A DNA stretch of 64,000 nt, taken from Cyathus striatus (Eukaryota > Basidiomycota > Agaricomycetes > Agaricales > Nidulariaceae). The notes under the pieces are model-generated. The model was given only the letters and a program-made list of their open reading frames with translations, did not search any database and was not told the origin of the DNA. The stretch lies in assembly GCA_025738555.1 (NCBI GenBank), contig JAOVFP010000010.1, positions 2,604,001-2,668,000 on the forward strand. Direction: 5' to 3'. This document shows positions 50,821 to 63,790 of the stretch, one piece after another (positions within the stretch are counted from its first letter, which is position 1; the number at the start of each line of letters is the position of its first letter). The position numbers and the translations under genes were made by a program.

Positions 50821-52549
50821 GAGCAATGGTTGTGAGCACAGGCCTCTCTGCTTAACACCCCTCATTTGATGCGCATTTCTCCGCCGGTTTCACCGCTGTA
50901 GCTCGCTCTATGATATGTATTCTTCGGCGGTTCGTATGCATCTAGGCTTGACGAAGGTACGCAGTCGCTTTCTTTTGCTTTCGTTATACTCTCTGCTAAC
51001 GTAGTTCCCGGCTCTAACCTCCAGCGCGCAAGCACGAGCACGATATCTTAGCACGCTCTACTGCCCTGGCCCACAGAGAGCCACAAAAACTTGAGCACAC
51101 CATTAACAAGATTCCTCGTGACGCGCCACCGGCCGTCTCATACGAAACGTGCGTTGTCGCATCCCGGATGTCTATCAAAAGGCCGTCTGCTATAAGACGA
51201 GTACCGGCCTTGGTGGTTTTGTCACCCTGGACGTTGTTCTACTCTGATATCGCAAGCGCTGCCTCGTTGGTTCCATTGCGTAAATCCAATCATCCATTTC
51301 CTACGATGTTCCCTTTTCCACCCCCCACTCGACACCGTACATCCTCTGCTGCAAATCTTGTAGCTTGCTACGACTTCGAGGTTGAGAACAAGCTCGTTGT
51401 ACCCGACATCGGCCTTTTGGCATGAATAGCTCGCGGGACAGCAAGAGAAGGACTAGTTTGGCCGGGCGCTAGGTCATTTCTTCGATGAACTGAATTCATT
51501 TTTCGAGTCAATCTTCACGTCCTGGCTCTTGGTCCTGGACATGTTATGTGATTCACACTTATCGACAGAAGCTTACCTATCGTTCGACTGCCTCGTATGC
51601 ACGTTCTTCCCAGCCTAGAAACACTCGCTCCCCGATGCCGGCATTGCAGTATTTCTAAACGCGATCCTCCCTTGGGCGCAGTGGAGGTGAGCAAAGACGT
51701 CGAACGTTTCGTGATGGAGTTTTGCGTGCCCCACACTCAGACGTCAGAGTGCTTGTTACTAATTACGAATGGTAGTAAGTAGTACATTGTTTGGGAACAC
51801 AAATATCATGTGGTCATCGATTAGTACATATCATACCGCATGCACCATTACGTCCTTCCACAATTCATTCAATCGCTCCGTACGAAGATGCACAGTTATA
51901 TGCCTCTTTACCTGTACAGCATAAATCTGCCACAAGGAAGGGTTCTATCAGGCTTTGCCCTAGCGTATGGGCGACTGATTGATGTTGGATTGATGTTATT
52001 ACCATACCTTACCATACAATCGATTAGTACAAAGACCTCTTAACCTAATCGATCCGTGTTGTTTATCTTCGACAGGCGACCACTAGCTGCTAAGAATACA
52101 TTGGTTTATGGGAAACATCATGCCATATGCGCCCATACCCTCTTCGAGCAACACATACCCACGCATCATGATTCGATCGATGTAAATTGTAATCGATTTG
52201 TATAAAAATACATCCATGATGATCCACCAACGTCGGCGTGTGAGCGATGCTCATGTGAAAATAAAGGATGCGTTCGATCCGATGGCATGACGTTAGGAGA
52301 TAAAAGCGACTGCGTGGCGTATACCCACCTACTCACACATTTCATTCTAATCGATCTAATCGATTTGTACTAAAAATATCTATCAGCATAAGAGCGATGC
52401 TCATCTGAACATCAGAATTGCATTCGATCCTAAGACGGTAACATTTGCAGACTGCGCAACATGCAAACGGCAACAGCTAATGCGTACCACTATGGCCGTG
52501 AAGTTTGAACGGTTTCGAACAAGCGAATGAACGCGTTCGAAACCCACCC
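50821..52549. other. spacer between inverted ETF-QO relics, with a short direct repeat
   Basis: No gene is supported. A diverged ~90-bp unit occurs twice, at 52191-52293 and 52358-52444, sharing AATCGATTTGTA, GAGCGATGCTCAT and CATTCGATCC-like boxes. Confidence 0.45.
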
Positions 52550-53217
52550 TCTAGGCATATACAGGGGTACACACCGTACGCCGAGCTGCAGTGGCGAGAC
52601 CTAGCGAAGTCGGGGTAATAACGAGAAAAGGAACCTGAGGCATAACGCGGTGATTTACAACGAAGGGAGCCTGGGTATCGAAAGAATAGAAGGTTGGGCG
52701 GCGGAGCCTGCGCCAACAACCACGTTGCTCTTCTTACTGCTTCAATAACCTCAAGCTGATCCATGAATTGCGCCATCTCTACAACATGCAAATGCATCGG
52801 CTGGACTTTGGTTCGTTCGTCCCTGTAAAGGCGCCACTTGCTATGAGGTCTATACGTTAAGAACGGCTTTGCGCAGGTTGGTATATTATGATCCCATACA
52901 GACTGCCTTTACATCTGCAGCTTCAGGCTCAAAACCAAAAGTAGATTCTACACAAATCAAAGCGTCAGCAGCTATAGCTTAGGAAACGAAAGCAAACGCT
53001 GCACCCTGAGTGGCCTCAGCATCAGTACGCTCAGTATTTCATAGAAAGCAGCTCAGCAGCTAACATCCCACTCTTCATCATTGCATGTTCCCTTGATCTT
53101 GGCGATATCCATGAACCCAGCTGGGCATCCAATCAGCGCACCACCGGGAGAATGAAGCTTGTGAAGAATTGGAAGCTGCCTTCGTTTGAGGACTCTGGGC
53201 CCGTAGGACAGGCGGGT
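52550..53217 (-). pseudogene. ETF-QO pseudogene fragment, copy 2, cut by the retrotransposon
   Basis: Minus-strand relic. TTRLSYGPRVLKR and [20 protein letters not shown] (53217-53095) match the quinone/FAD-closing region of the intact gene; HLHVVEMAQFMDQLEVIEA (52795-52735) and a nucleotide-level match to the first Fe-S cysteine region (52690-52555) follow in the correct order. Frameshifts and stops are frequent. The retrotransposon LTR begins within the Thr-Arg-Leu-Ser-Tyr block, so the upstream part of this copy should continue beyond the right end of the window. Confidence 0.75.
53213..53217. repeat. target-site duplication CGGGT (left side)
   Basis: The five bases before the left LTR are CGGGT. 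The three bases after the right LTR, where the window ends, are CGG, consistent with a 5-bp duplication as made by Ty3/gypsy integrases. Confidence 0.7.
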
Positions 53218-53424
53218 TGTAGAGGTTTTGGATCCTCTACGGAGTCTTACGAACACACAGCGTAGTTCAGACCGGTTTATTCTGTCTACGTGGGTGTAAA
53301 GGTAAGAGCTAAAGTACAAATATGCGAGAATACGGTATTTATATTAAGAGATGTAAAGTAGTATCAATATGTCCAAACACGGCAATGCCAAACATTGCCT
53401 ATTATGACCGTATGAACCTCTACA
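53218..53424 (-). repeat. 3' LTR (left)
   Basis: 207 bp, identical to the right LTR except for four positions, at each of which this copy keeps CpG. Confidence 0.95.
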
Positions 53425-53435
53425 TACCCCCCCAT
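53425..53435 (-). other. polypurine tract
   Basis: On the minus strand ATGGGGGGGTA lies directly before the 3' LTR, the expected primer position for plus-strand DNA synthesis. Confidence 0.75.
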
Positions 53436-53502
53436 GAGACACCAAGAAGGGGTCTGATAACAGCAAGATGAAGATTAAGAAGGCAAGGAAGATTAACTTC
53501 CG

Positions 53503-56430
53503 TTATATCACAAGTGAGAGTCAGGAATCAGAACATAGCATCAATGCATTTAGAATATTACTGCCATCCCAAAAGGGGGAGTCTGGTGGAGACTCCATCT
53601 CGTCTGTCGGTTGAGGATCATCTGACATATCCATAGCTGTCACAGTAACTGAGTCGTTAGACTCATAAGTAACAGATGGGTCGTTAGACCCATGCTGGGA
53701 TAGACGAGATGGCCCGGCAAGGGACAGAGTTGGTGTGGGGACAGGAATTGATGATGGATGAGAATGAAGATGAGTAAAAGTAGAAGAAGCCCCATAAAGA
53801 GTCCAATAACCCCGAACACTAGGAGATTTGCCTTGCTGTGCATTAACGCGGGACAGTGTATGAATTCGATGAAGATTGTCTGGATTGGGATACCACCAAC
53901 CTGACCATGGCAGGATAGCGTCTGGTTCATCAAAGCGAGCCAGATGAGCCAGACATTGGTCATCCAGCTTCTCATAGACTTCAGATGGTAAGAGAGAGTG
54001 ACCAAAGTGCTGATCAAGGAAATTGAGGCCATATGGGTATGCGTGATTTACCCATGAGACTGGTACACCATTGATGATCAGGGCCTTGATTACTTCGTCC
54101 ATAGTAAGATTATTTGCACTTGTGGGAGGACAATAAAACCTTCAGAAAGTGAATTCACTTCCTTGTTGAGGTTTGAATTGATCATTGGGATGAGTAACAT
54201 TCCAAGTTTCGATTGCTTCCTCATAGTGATGAGGGAGTGCAACTAAGTGAGCATACTCCCTAAGGAAGATCATATGTGTTTTGTTATCTGCAGGTCCTAT
54301 TGCCTTTCCCAGTCCATATCCAAATGCAGTTCGGTGGCAAACACGGTAAGCCCTATCAACCGCGATGCCTATTATGACATTCTGACTTTCGGGGTAACAA
54401 TGATGGGCAATGTATTGACAATACATGTCAATCATAAGGGAACAGTTGTGCAGAGGCACAGGTAGTCCAGCCCCATCAGTAGCCTTGATCAAGCGCTGAG
54501 TCCGTCAGAAGGGAGATGAAGGATGCTCTATGAGAGGATACATTGGTGACAATATATGCGAGGGGGGTTCAGATAGGTCAAATCAATTGTCACTCAGGAC
54601 AAAATTCATTGTTTGATTGCGGTTGCATGGCCTGGTAAAGCTAGCAATTTGGCGAAAGATGCTAAGCAAGTCAAACACTTGAGAGCAAGCATTGGAGCCA
54701 TAGGATATGTTGTGTATGAAGGCGAGAAGTGTGTCTGCCTGAGTGGGGTTCATTGGAAATCCTCGTGGAGCTACTTCATATAGAGGAGTTTTCACAAAGA
54801 AGGTCTCATCATTTTTTACCTCCTGCACTGAAGCATCTTCAGCAAGAGTATGGGCAAAAGCAGTGTTGGTAAATGAGGAAACATAGATACGCGGCCCAAA
54901 CATCCCGGCTAGGGAGTTGTCCTGCTCCTTTTTTCCTTTTGGTCCTGTTAACACACCAAATAGAGAAGAGATCCACCCAGAACGAGTATATCAATCATCA
55001 GTTGGACCTATGGCCTTCTCCTTGCCTTTACGAGGCCCACTAGTATGAGGTTCCGGAGAACATGATCCTTTGTCCAATATTTCAGAGTCATTTTGTGGAG
55101 TGTCAACATCCTTTGACATGTCAAAGACAACGTCACGAGGAGGACGAATAGGACCGGGACAGTGGAATGTAACTGGTGCCTCCCATCTTTTAAGGGGGTC
55201 CTCTTCCACAAACGACGGAGTAACAGGCCTAGTGGTACTAGGGGGCAGTTCCTGACGAGTAAGTTTACTCTCCTTAGCATGCATTGGTTTAACTATTCGT
55301 GGCAGTTCAGGCTCATTTCTAGTAGCAGAAGTAATGTTCGCCTGCTTGCTCATGTGGGGATCATTAGTTGAAGTCTCCGGGGCACATCTCTTGAGCTGTA
55401 GATGCCGGATCTTGTCCTGAAGCAATTGCTTTTGATCCTGGGCATGTTTTTGGGTAGTTGCTAATTCCATCCTAAGCTTATCGATAGTGCCTAGAAGGGT
55501 GCCTACAGCCAAAATCATATCCTCATGTACATAGCTAACTGGAGCACCTTCCTCAGCAAGTCACTCAATAAGGGATACATCCTTGCTGACATGCACAGTA
55601 GAACTAGTCAAAACTGTGGGGCCCACACTATTCGGATGACAAGCTGATGATGAAGTTTGTTCTGTAGTAACAGACAAACTTTCTACAGTCTTTTCTTGAT
55701 GTGGACGTGGTTTAGGTCCTGGTCGTCTATCCATGTTGAATGGTTTCCATTTGGAGAAAGATGTACCACGTCTTCTAGGGGGTCCTGAATATCTTTCACC
55801 AGGTTGCGATCGATTATCCTGAGGAGGATAAGAAGGTTGGCCTGGTTCAAGGAAGGATCGCGGGGGTGATCAGTACCCTTGACTATAGGTCATTCCATAC
55901 CGTTGGTCTGGCCAAGTCGGTTCCCCTCTATTCAACATCATATTATCCACAGGATACATTCTATTTTTGTCTACTTCCATTGCGTCATCTTTCCTCATAG
56001 AGGATAGTGGAGATTGGTTCCAATGAGACCCTTGAGGCCAAGGATTGGTGTTCTGAGTGGGTGGCAGTCGGTTGTTTTGTGTAGAATAGTTGCCGCTCAT
56101 TAAGTTGTTTGAGTTGTAGCCAGAATGAGGATTTACTGTATAATTCTGATCATCATAAGGACGACCAACAGAAGGGTTTCGATTTAGATTGCTAGAATAA
56201 CTAGCATCATTTTGTGAATGAAATTGGTTATGAGAAAACGGTCCCCTATCCCCTCCCCTTTCTGAATCCTCATGACGACCATAATGGTCGAAAGGGCGAG
56301 AGGACATGGAGAAGGAGAGGATTGGATGAGAGGATGTGGAAGGAGAGAAAGAAAGAAAATGAGTGTTGACACGGTCAAGTAACGAATTAAGGTTCAATGG
56401 TTCTTCCACTATCAACAAGGACAAATCTAG
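53503..56430 (-). pseudogene. extra coding region 3' of pol (ORF3), function unknown
   Basis: About 975 codons in the same frame as gag-pol, with no frameshift, and with six in-frame stops before the end of the listed SDS block (55870, 55561, 54991, 54583, 54505, 54142), all TGA; a seventh TGA at 53521 precedes a TAA at 53503. The first third is Asn/Ser/Pro-rich (MSSRPFDHYGRHEDSERGG); then comes a helix likely to coil (DKLRMELATTQKHAQDQKQL); the last third looks folded (CQYIAHHCYPESQNVIIGI, GVPVSWVNHAYPYGLNFLDQ, GWWYPNPDNLHRIHTL). I see no signal peptide or membrane helix, so an envelope protein is unlikely. Extra frames behind pol occur in some basidiomycete elements; a role is not known to me. 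Confidence 0.65.
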
Positions 56431-59400
56431 TCATTCATTGGTTGAGCGTTTATGAAGCTGATTAACACGTGTAACTCCATGGAGATCTAAATAACGCTGT
56501 AGAGCTTGTAGATCTTTACAAGCCGAGACCGATTCCCAAGTGGTGTCGCCTTGGGACCAGCATACTTGAAGTTCAACAGTTTTAGAGTTGGACCATTGAT
56601 GACCAATGATGTCATTGACAAACCATTCATGGTTTGGGTCTGTACCAAAATCATATGGTTCAGGTTTCGACTGATTGGGGAATAGGAGGTCACTGGAGGG
56701 AATATAGGGACATAATAGCTCAACGTGAAACATCGGGAAGATTCGACATTTCGCTAACATGGGAGGAAGTTCAAGAGTATATGTAGATGATTTAGGAAAT
56801 GCTGCAGCAACTTTATATGGACCAATAAATTTAGGACACAGCTTTCGAGCTCTTCCCTTAGGGAGGTTAAGGTGTTTGGTAGATAAATAGACAAGAGATC
56901 CAGGCTGGATGTCAGGTTCTGGATCGCGGCGTTTATTGTAGTGAAACATTTGAAACACTCGTTTAGTGATTATAGCATCATGAGCATCTGCTAAGTTTGA
57001 TAATGCCTGTTCCACAAAGGAACGAATGCCCTTTGGAACATTATTATCTGGTCATATTTCCTTGATCATAGATGGCAAATATCCGTAATTTAAATCAAAA
57101 GGAGTGTATCCAGTGGAACTAGATACACTTGCATTGACCACAAATTCAGCCAGATCAATTTTATCAATCCAGTCCTTTTGATCAGGATGAACCATTGTGC
57201 GGAAAATTTGACCAGCTGATCGATTCATGCACTCCATTTGACCATCAGTTTGCGGATGAAATGACGTTGACATTAATAGCCGAGTTCCTAGTAAGTGATG
57301 TAATTCGTGCCACCATTTAGAAGTAAACTTAGAATCACAGTCACTAATAATAGAGGATGGCAAGCCATGAAGTCTGATGATCTCCCATTTATATACTGAT
57401 GCAAGATCACTAGCCTTCATAGTGGTGTGAACAGGTATGAAATGAACCATGCTTGTCATGCGGCAAAGAATCACCCAAAGGTAATTAAATCCTTTGCTGT
57501 CCGGGAATGGACCAACAAAATCCATACCAATAGAATCCCATGGTTTAATGGGAACAGGGAGATTGTGTAACAATCCTGCCAGTTTTTTATTACTATCTTT
57601 AGCCAGATTACACCATTTGCAGGTTTTACAAAATACACGAGTATCCTTTGCAATGGTTGGCCACCAGAACCAGCAACGTATGTACTCAGCTGTCTGCTGG
57701 TCACCAAAATGACCCACTATTATATGAGCTTGATCAAGAATAGTAGTGAGAAGAGAGCAATCTCAAGGAACACATATAACTTCATCATTAATAGCATTCA
57801 AGAAAAAGATAAGTCCATCACGAATATGAAAGTGAGAGTATCAAGAAGGGTCATCCATAATGATGGAAAACAGCTTGTCAGACTTATATGCAGTATGAAT
57901 AGCATTTATGAATTCATTGTCTTCTGTAGAAGGTGGGGGTGGAAGAGAATTCTTGCTAAACAAGGATTCTCCAAGGGTTAGATCAGGAGTGGCCAAGGGA
58001 TGAGGCGAAGTGAAATGAGGAATTGGTTCTGGGAGAGCCAATTGGTCATTGGCTTCTTTAATTTCCTGAGCTTCGATGTCTCGTAGTTCGCATTTCTCTT
58101 GGAGACAAGCACTACAATGAAGTTCCATAGCACGTAAAGCATCAATCTCAATAGGATGTTCTGTGAGTTCAATGAAACGTGCAGGAGGTAGATCCTCCCC
58201 TTCAGGGTCGATGCAAATATCAGCCTGGACATATTCATGGGCATCGTATATGTCTGCTGGGCTGTCATCTTCATAGTAATGAGATAGGCAGTCGGCCACT
58301 TTATTATAATCACCTTTGATATAGGTGATGTCAAATGAAAAGTGAGACATATAGTCCATCCATCGTTGTTGACAATGGGATAGTCGCCCTTGAGTTTTGA
58401 AGAACTCAAGAGCCTTATGATCAGTGATTATATGTAAAGGATATCTGATTAATTTATCTTCCCATTTGAGAAGAGCTTCTAAAATAGCTAACATTTCCAT
58501 TTCATAGACTGCATAGTTCTGCTGAGCAGGTGAGAATTTCTTCGACATAAATCCTGCTGGTTGGCATTTGTTCCAAGATGGTCCTTGACCATATAGTGCA
58601 CCAATACCAGTTTTAGAAGCATCACAGATGATCCAAATCGGATCTTTGTCATGGGGATTAATTGGATGTAAAATAGGGGTCTTGCAGCAGATTTGTTTTA
58701 TGAGTTCAAAATATTTCTGATGGAGTGGTTGCCACAGAAATGGTGCACTGTTTTGTGTGATAGAAAGCAGAGGGCTTGTATAAGATGAGATGTTTGGAAG
58801 AAAGTGTGCAACATAATTCACCAAACCAACGAAGCGCTGGACTTCATTATAGGTCCGGGGGGTTTTCCAATCATGAATGCGAGCTAATTTATCAGCATCG
58901 GGATGAATACCATTGTTGTCAATGATATGACCAAGACATTCAATATGTTCTGCATACAATTGACATTTAGGCCATTGCAAAAACAGTTAATTTTCACGTA
59001 AACAATCAAAAACTAATTTGAGTGCAGCTTCATGCTCTTCAATAGTATCCAAGTAGATAAATATGTCATCAATGTAAACGTGCAAAAAACGACCAATAGC
59101 GTCATGAAACACATAGGTTATCATACATTGGAATGTTGCAGGAGCATTACAATCGCCCTGCTGCATTATGTGGCTAACATATGTTCCTTTTATAGTAGCG
59201 AAAGCAGTTTTCTCAACATCCTCTGGTTGGATGCGAATTTGTTCATAAGCATCAGTCAAATCAATCTTAGAACAGTAATGAGCCCATGCAACGTCTTCTC
59301 ATATGACGTCTTGATCCAGTAAGGGAGTTACATCCTTTACTGTGTTGTCATTCCATTGATGAGCATCTATAATGGTTCGTAACTGGCCATTCTTTTTACT

Positions 59401-60753
59401 AAGACATAGAAGAGGGGCAGCTTGAGTAGCAGAACATGGTTCCCACCATCCTGCATTCTGATATCGTTCACACTTCTCATGGAATTGTGAACGTAGCGAA
59501 TCAGGACATTTAGGAAGGTGGTACTTATATCATTTAGATTCATCAATCAAATGTATCTTGTGATTCACCTCCCAAAAGGGTGGTAACTTGTCTGGTGTCC
59601 CATTAACAATATCTTGGTAATTGTTATACCAGTTTTGCCGAAGATTAGGGATATCTGTTTCCGAAAATATAGCACATTGCTTGCCTTTCTCCTGAGCAGT
59701 ATACCAAAGTGGAAAAGTAGCAGTCTTTGGTTTTTCGTATCTATGGCACAGATCTTCTAGAGATCATTCATAGTCAGGTTCAGTTTGTAAACGAATGCGG
59801 TGCATTGACTGAGACGGAATAAGAGTCAGAGCAAAAGGTTCAGAAAAGGACACCTCATCCTCTGATGGACTTCAGAAGAATATACTTCTTTTATGAGTAT
59901 AATTGTCGTTAGTCATATGAAGATCTGAGACCATGCAGTTCCATTCGCCTGGCATACGAGGATTGTGTATCCAATCATATTGAGGGTTAGTAACCGGCCA
60001 ATCAAGAAGTGGTTCAGATCTTGATGTCTTAGCTGGAGCAGTTGCCACATTATCTGAAACAAGATGCTCAACCTTGACTTTAGAAGAAGTAGGTTCACAG
60101 TAAAGAGTCAGAGGTTCAACATAAGTTGAATGAATACTAGTTTTCGAAGATTTAAAAGTAGGTGAGGGTACAGGCTTGGACGGAGCTTGAGGAGTATGTG
60201 TACGATTCAATGAGTCATTTTTATGCAGCAATATATTAGGGTGATTCGCAGGTAGAGGGTTAAGAGTTCCGACCCCTTCATTATTGGGCTCTTCCTCAAG
60301 GGAAGGCGGTTTATGCCTCCCTGGATGGCATCATTTGATTCCTTTTTCGATAGTACGATAGTGCCAAAGGCAGCCATCGGTATCCGAAAGATCAACCTCT
60401 ACTGCAGGAATCACTACACCATTAAAAATTACTTGAGATTTATCAAAGTCAAGTAAGACTTTGTTAGCTATCATCATAGGAGTGCCTATGATCATGTCGT
60501 AGAAATCAAAATTTGTGACATCTGCATAAATTGGTTTAGTACACCCTGGTAGGTCAGGATTAAGGTATGTTCCAAACTTGACAGTAGATCTACTCCCAAC
60601 AGTTCCGAGTTGAAGGATATATTCCTCAGAAAGTCAACTGACAGGTATTTCCACTACTTGAGCATAAGACGGAGTTATGCCAGTGGTGGTGCTTCCAGAA
60701 TCCCAGAGCACCCATGCTTTAATCTTTCCTACTTTGGTAAATGTTGTCAAGCA
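56431..60753 (-). pseudogene. pol: protease, reverse transcriptase, RNase H, integrase, chromodomain
   Basis: Protease DSG near 60700 (VLWDSGSTTTG). RT with KIDLTDAYEQIRI and the active-site YIDD at 59065-59076. RNase H with CDASKTGIGALYG (about 58640), the EMEMLAILEAL helix and ITDHKALEF. Integrase zinc finger HH-CC (HIIVGHFG ... CKTCKWC, about 57740-57605), then the catalytic triad GMDFVGP (about 57520), ISDCDSKFT (about 57365) and QMECMNRS (about 57240). Near the end, HEWFVNDIIGHQWSNSKTVE with DTTWES resembles a chromodomain. Stops in frame lie at 60634, 60331, 59872, 59764, 59530, 59299, 58987, 57841, 57763, 57052 and 56431; all are TGA except the TAA at 58987. All catalytic residues remain. 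Confidence 0.9.
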
Positions 60754-63663
60754 TCATTTCTCATCATGCGGAACCTTAGGACGATCAATAACGTCCTTAG
60801 TAGTCTTTAGTGTTACATGTCGGACTATAGTTTTTGGAGGATTTTTTCCAAGGGGGCGAACAATTGTTGCAGCCCTAGCAGCATCAGTTTCCTCTAGCTC
60901 TGATGATTCTAATTCAATGTCAACATCAATATATTCATACTCCATAGAAGGAGCCTTGGATGAAAGTGAATCCCCAGCCATATTATCAATTACATTCTGT
61001 GAAACAGAGTTATCATGTTGATAACATGATTCAGATTTAGATACCGAGGTAGACAGTACATTAACGTAGTATCCTAGTGAGGTGACTGGTGCAATACCAT
61101 CATCTTCCTCATCTTCACTATCAGATACATCTTGAAGATCAGGAAGATCATCGTCTAAGTCAGGAATAGGTAGTATACGCATCATGGAAGTGTGGTCTGA
61201 GAAATCGTCATGATCATAGTCATTCTCTTCAATATCCATGTGGGCATCAGGGCCATATTCTGTTTCGGAATGGTTTCCATCTTCCCGATCTGAATCCCCA
61301 CCTTCAGGGAGTGATGTAGGTTCACCAGCTGGCAAAGACTCATCTTTATTGTCATCAGGTGTGTCACCATTAATGACTGAATGAGCTGCTCGAACCTGAT
61401 CCCATCGCGGATGCAGGCAATTCTTAATAAAATGACCAGGTTTGTTACAATTGAAACAAACCTCCATCTTTGCTGAAGGTTGTTTAACATCCTTAGTGTT
61501 ACCGGACCCAGAAGGCCTAGCATCTTTATATTCAGGCCTAGTACCAGAAGGTTTAGGTACTGGAGTAGAGGACTTAGTGATGTGACCTGGGGGAGTCCCT
61601 CACATACCCAGCGGTTGTCTCAACCGAGATGTACTTGGGTTTGGAGTGGTGGACAAAGGTCAGTCTGTAGAACGCGAGGCTGATGGAGCAAATTGGACAC
61701 CATTACCCTGCCAATGAGGCTGAGTAGTGGCACTACTTGGGCCAGCCTGTGCTGTTTTTGAGGTTAAAGGTCAAATGAAATGCTCCAAATAGTTTTCATT
61801 ACTAGCATAGGTACACTTGTTAAGTTCAAACTTGACAGCTTCACACACGAACAGCTCTATATTATGGACCTTAGGGTTAAGTTCCTTGATAATCATCAAA
61901 TGTCTACATATATTATCAGGTAAAGCATTGATAAATGTTTGATGGAACATTTTCTCATCAACTGGTTCTGATAAGCTGTTAGAGTACTCAATCATAGTAT
62001 CATACAAGCTTTGAACCCCAGCAGACGCTTTGTAGCAGATGTTATAGAAGCCAGTCATACTGTCTTCATCCATATTATTATGAATGAAGCGATCATAGAG
62101 CCCAATCATTATCTCCTCAAAGGACAATCGATCCTTCGCTGAAAAAGGATTAAGGACTTCATTATGATACCATATCAGAGCTGAACCTTCTAGGTATTCT
62201 CGCAGCATGAGAATACATTCCTGCTCACGTTCTGGGCCTCCCAAGGTAAGGAGGCTCATATATGAACAGAGGTCTACTAACCATCTATCCATCTCGTGAA
62301 ACAATGCACTCACACTGGAGAAGTGGCCAATAGATTTGGACTCAGCACGGAGAGGCCAGCATCCCTCAGGTAATTTAAGGCATTCCACAAGAAAACTACA
62401 GATTGTAGTAAGGATTCGCATATGCATTTCTTCTTTATGAAGACACTTTGCTTCCTCGATAACCTGCTCCTGGTTAGAAGTCGGAGAGACTTCATTGGTT
62501 GTATTATGGTACTGATGTATAAATGGTGATTGTTCACGATCACTTTTTACTAATTGAACAGAGTTTACTCTGCTAGACGGTGTAGATGATTTCAAGCACG
62601 GAGAAGCAGAGGCTGAAGGAGATAGAGAGGGTCGCATAGCATAATTAACTGGTGGAGGCCCCAACTCTCGTGGGTCTCGATTGGGATCTCAGTATTCAAT
62701 TGGTACACGTTTATTTGGGTCCAAGTCAACAGGACGACCATTATCAAAAGCAACCAATTGATCATCAATCTCCATGGACTGGTATTGAGATATGTCCCTA
62801 ATGTGCATACATTGTAATGCTACACGATCATCCCATAGCTGAGCTTGACCAAGATGACTGTTAGGTGCAATACGCGAATGGACATTAGACAATGATCCAT
62901 TGTCATGAGCAGTCACATTACTATTTTCAGGCAGCATAGGTCTCTGCTCATTCCAGGGGAATAATGGATCCAATGCATCAATAGTTACAGTAGACATAGG
63001 AGTTGAAGATCGATGAGGATCTTCTCGATATGCCTTCCTCCTAGTAGAGCGATAGATATGCATAAGACTTCTCATAAGGATCATCATAGCTTTCACGAAT
63101 TCTGGACTATCTTCCTCTAGGCTGGGCACAGCAGGCATCTTGTGCAGTTTCATAGTAGCCTTATTATACATTTCATTCATACGAGAGCGATTAATATCTG
63201 GGTTTACAACACAAAGCACTTCTAACTGTTGTTCAAGAGATATATCTTCGACATCGACCATAGGGTTATCATGGTCTGGTTGTAATTGGGTAAGAGCAGG
63301 ATCATTAAGAGCCTGTTTGATATATACACGACACTGCTCGTCTTCCTCCATTTGTCCAGCAGTAGCATTCTTGGGCATGTTGATATGAGGATCAGCAGCT
63401 GTATCAATCCTTACAACGGACAAAGTACCAGCAGACTGGATGATGCCATGATCAGCCGTCGCGCTGGCACCTTCAACCACTTCAATGACTCCAGAGCCAG
63501 AGCCAGATCCCGTTTTGCCACCCTCTATAGTCACATGGGACTTAGCTGGGGACTCGAGCAGGGTGAGAGGTGAGGATGGCGATCCCAGAGGGTTCACCTG
63601 AGGAAGAGGAGATGGTGGTTGAGGAGGGGGGTTAACGGATCGAGAAGCTTTGCCTTTACCCAT
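60754..63663 (-). pseudogene. gag polyprotein region
   Basis: ATG at 63663 (MGKGKASRSVNPPP), a Pro/Ser-rich start, a helical retrotransposon-gag part (FHEMDRWLVDLCSYMSLL, LREYLEGSALIWYHNEVL, YDRFIHNNMDEDSMTGFYNI) and the zinc knuckle CFNCNKPGHFIKNC at 61458-61417, followed by an acidic stretch leading to the protease. In-frame stops at 62689, 61771, 61660, 61600 and 60754 are all TGA. In a live copy this would form the particle shell and bind RNA. Confidence 0.85.
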
Positions 63664-63790
63664 CAGGAGTGCCGTAAACGTCCGATGATGGTGATGGTAT
63701 TAAGCTCTTGCAGTGATAAGCGATCAGGGTAGATTGCAGTCCAGGGAAGGAGACAAGCAAGTAGACAGAAGGTAAGGTGAACTAAAAAAG
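63664..63790 (-). other. 5' leader of the retrotransposon
   Basis: 127 bp between the 5' LTR and the gag ATG. The bases next to the LTR on the minus strand are CTTTTTTAGTTCACCTTACC; they do not start with TGG and I cannot name the primer tRNA. Confidence 0.6.

Noticed and set aside
53503..56430. Envelope gene
   Set aside because: No signal peptide, transmembrane helix or cleavage site is visible in the region behind pol.
53503..63663. TGA recoding (read-through or Arg/Trp decoding) as explanation for the in-frame TGAs
   Set aside because: Nuclear genes in the same window use TGA as normal stops or avoid it, and the LTRs show the same CpG loss in non-coding DNA, so decay is the simpler cause.
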